Assembly (NCBI GenBank): GCA_965248335.1
Contig: CBDFIY010000003.1
Span: forward strand, 1,798,001-1,862,000
DNA: 64,000 bases
Direction: 5' to 3'
DNA from: CAKMZU01 sp965248335
GTDB taxonomy: Bacteria > Pseudomonadota > Gammaproteobacteria > Pseudomonadales > DT-91
A program made the position numbers and the translations under genes. A model generated the notes under the pieces. It was not told where the DNA came from, made no database searches, and saw nothing but the letters and a program-made list of their open reading frames with translations. Positions 63,984 through 64,000 of the stretch are shown here, in pieces (within the stretch, counting starts at the first letter, position 1; every line of letters starts with the position of its first letter).

Positions 63984-64000
63984 TATCTTTTTTAGTCAAT

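Noticed and set aside
1..64000. CRISPR array, restriction-modification or toxin-antitoxin defence cluster
   Set aside because: No regularly spaced repeats, Cas, methylase-endonuclease pairs or recognisable toxin genes were seen on either strand.

Overview
The window is a chromosomal segment of a gammaproteobacterium, probably a free-living aquatic aerobe. Three things point there: cmoA/cmoB tRNA-wobble modification genes, AcnB with a monomeric NADP-isocitrate dehydrogenase, and a HutXZ/HmuY haem system beside a canonical Fur box. Base composition is low to moderate GC. I cannot name the genus. Signs of repeated mobile-element activity are spread through the window.

Layout. 0-4 kb: carboxylesterase, a broken ICMT-type methyltransferase and a patatin lipase. 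4-7 kb: cobS, then divergent cysC-sat (PAPS synthesis). 7-9 kb: a 1.8-kb IS inside a small secreted-protein gene. 9.4-12.5 kb: leuA, a HolD-like gene, rimI and a small gene. 13.3-20.2 kb: a haem-uptake locus, with hutXZ facing one way and TonB receptor-hmuY-hutBCD the other, around a Fur box. 20.3-22.8 kb: an 816-residue membrane protein with a phosphatidylserine-decarboxylase domain. 22.8-27 kb: acnB, a cold-shock protein and tRNA-Ser(GGA). 27-31.4 kb: a decayed zone with a MITE-split gene, a glutathione transferase cut by an IS66 remnant and a headless hydroxyacid dehydrogenase. 31.7-38.3 kb: an RND/MMPL exporter, an acid phosphatase and a 1065-residue surface protein. 38.4-42.1 kb: monomeric icd, then a cobalamin riboswitch and cobW. 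43-44.4 kb: an ISAzo13-type element. 44.5-52.2 kb: class III cyclase, greB, cmoB-cmoA, MATE and LysE exporters. 52.3-60.6 kb: cobN, SIS-domain deaminase-nagA, amidohydrolase, acyl-CoA dehydrogenase. 60.7-63.5 kb: a pitrilysin-like protein that has lost its zinc site.

How the genes work together. The haem locus encodes capture (receptor, HmuY), inner-membrane import (HutBCD) and cytosolic handling and degradation (HutX, HutZ). Cobalamin genes are scattered (cobS; riboswitch-cobW; cobN), so the rest of the pathway must lie elsewhere. CysC and Sat form a CysND-independent sulfate-activation pair. The SIS protein and NagA return GlcNAc-6-P to glycolysis.

Most notable observations: (1) a four-copy 128-bp palindromic MITE with TA ends, one copy inside a gene and one supplying a stop codon; (2) a membrane-anchored PSD-like protein with an apparently intact Asp-His-Ser triad; (3) a pitrilysin-family protein with a destroyed HxxEH motif; (4) an IS whose removal with one 6-bp target duplication restores a 138-codon secreted ORF; (5) four genes each one base short of an intact frame, two at A-runs that are -1 slippery sites in transposases.
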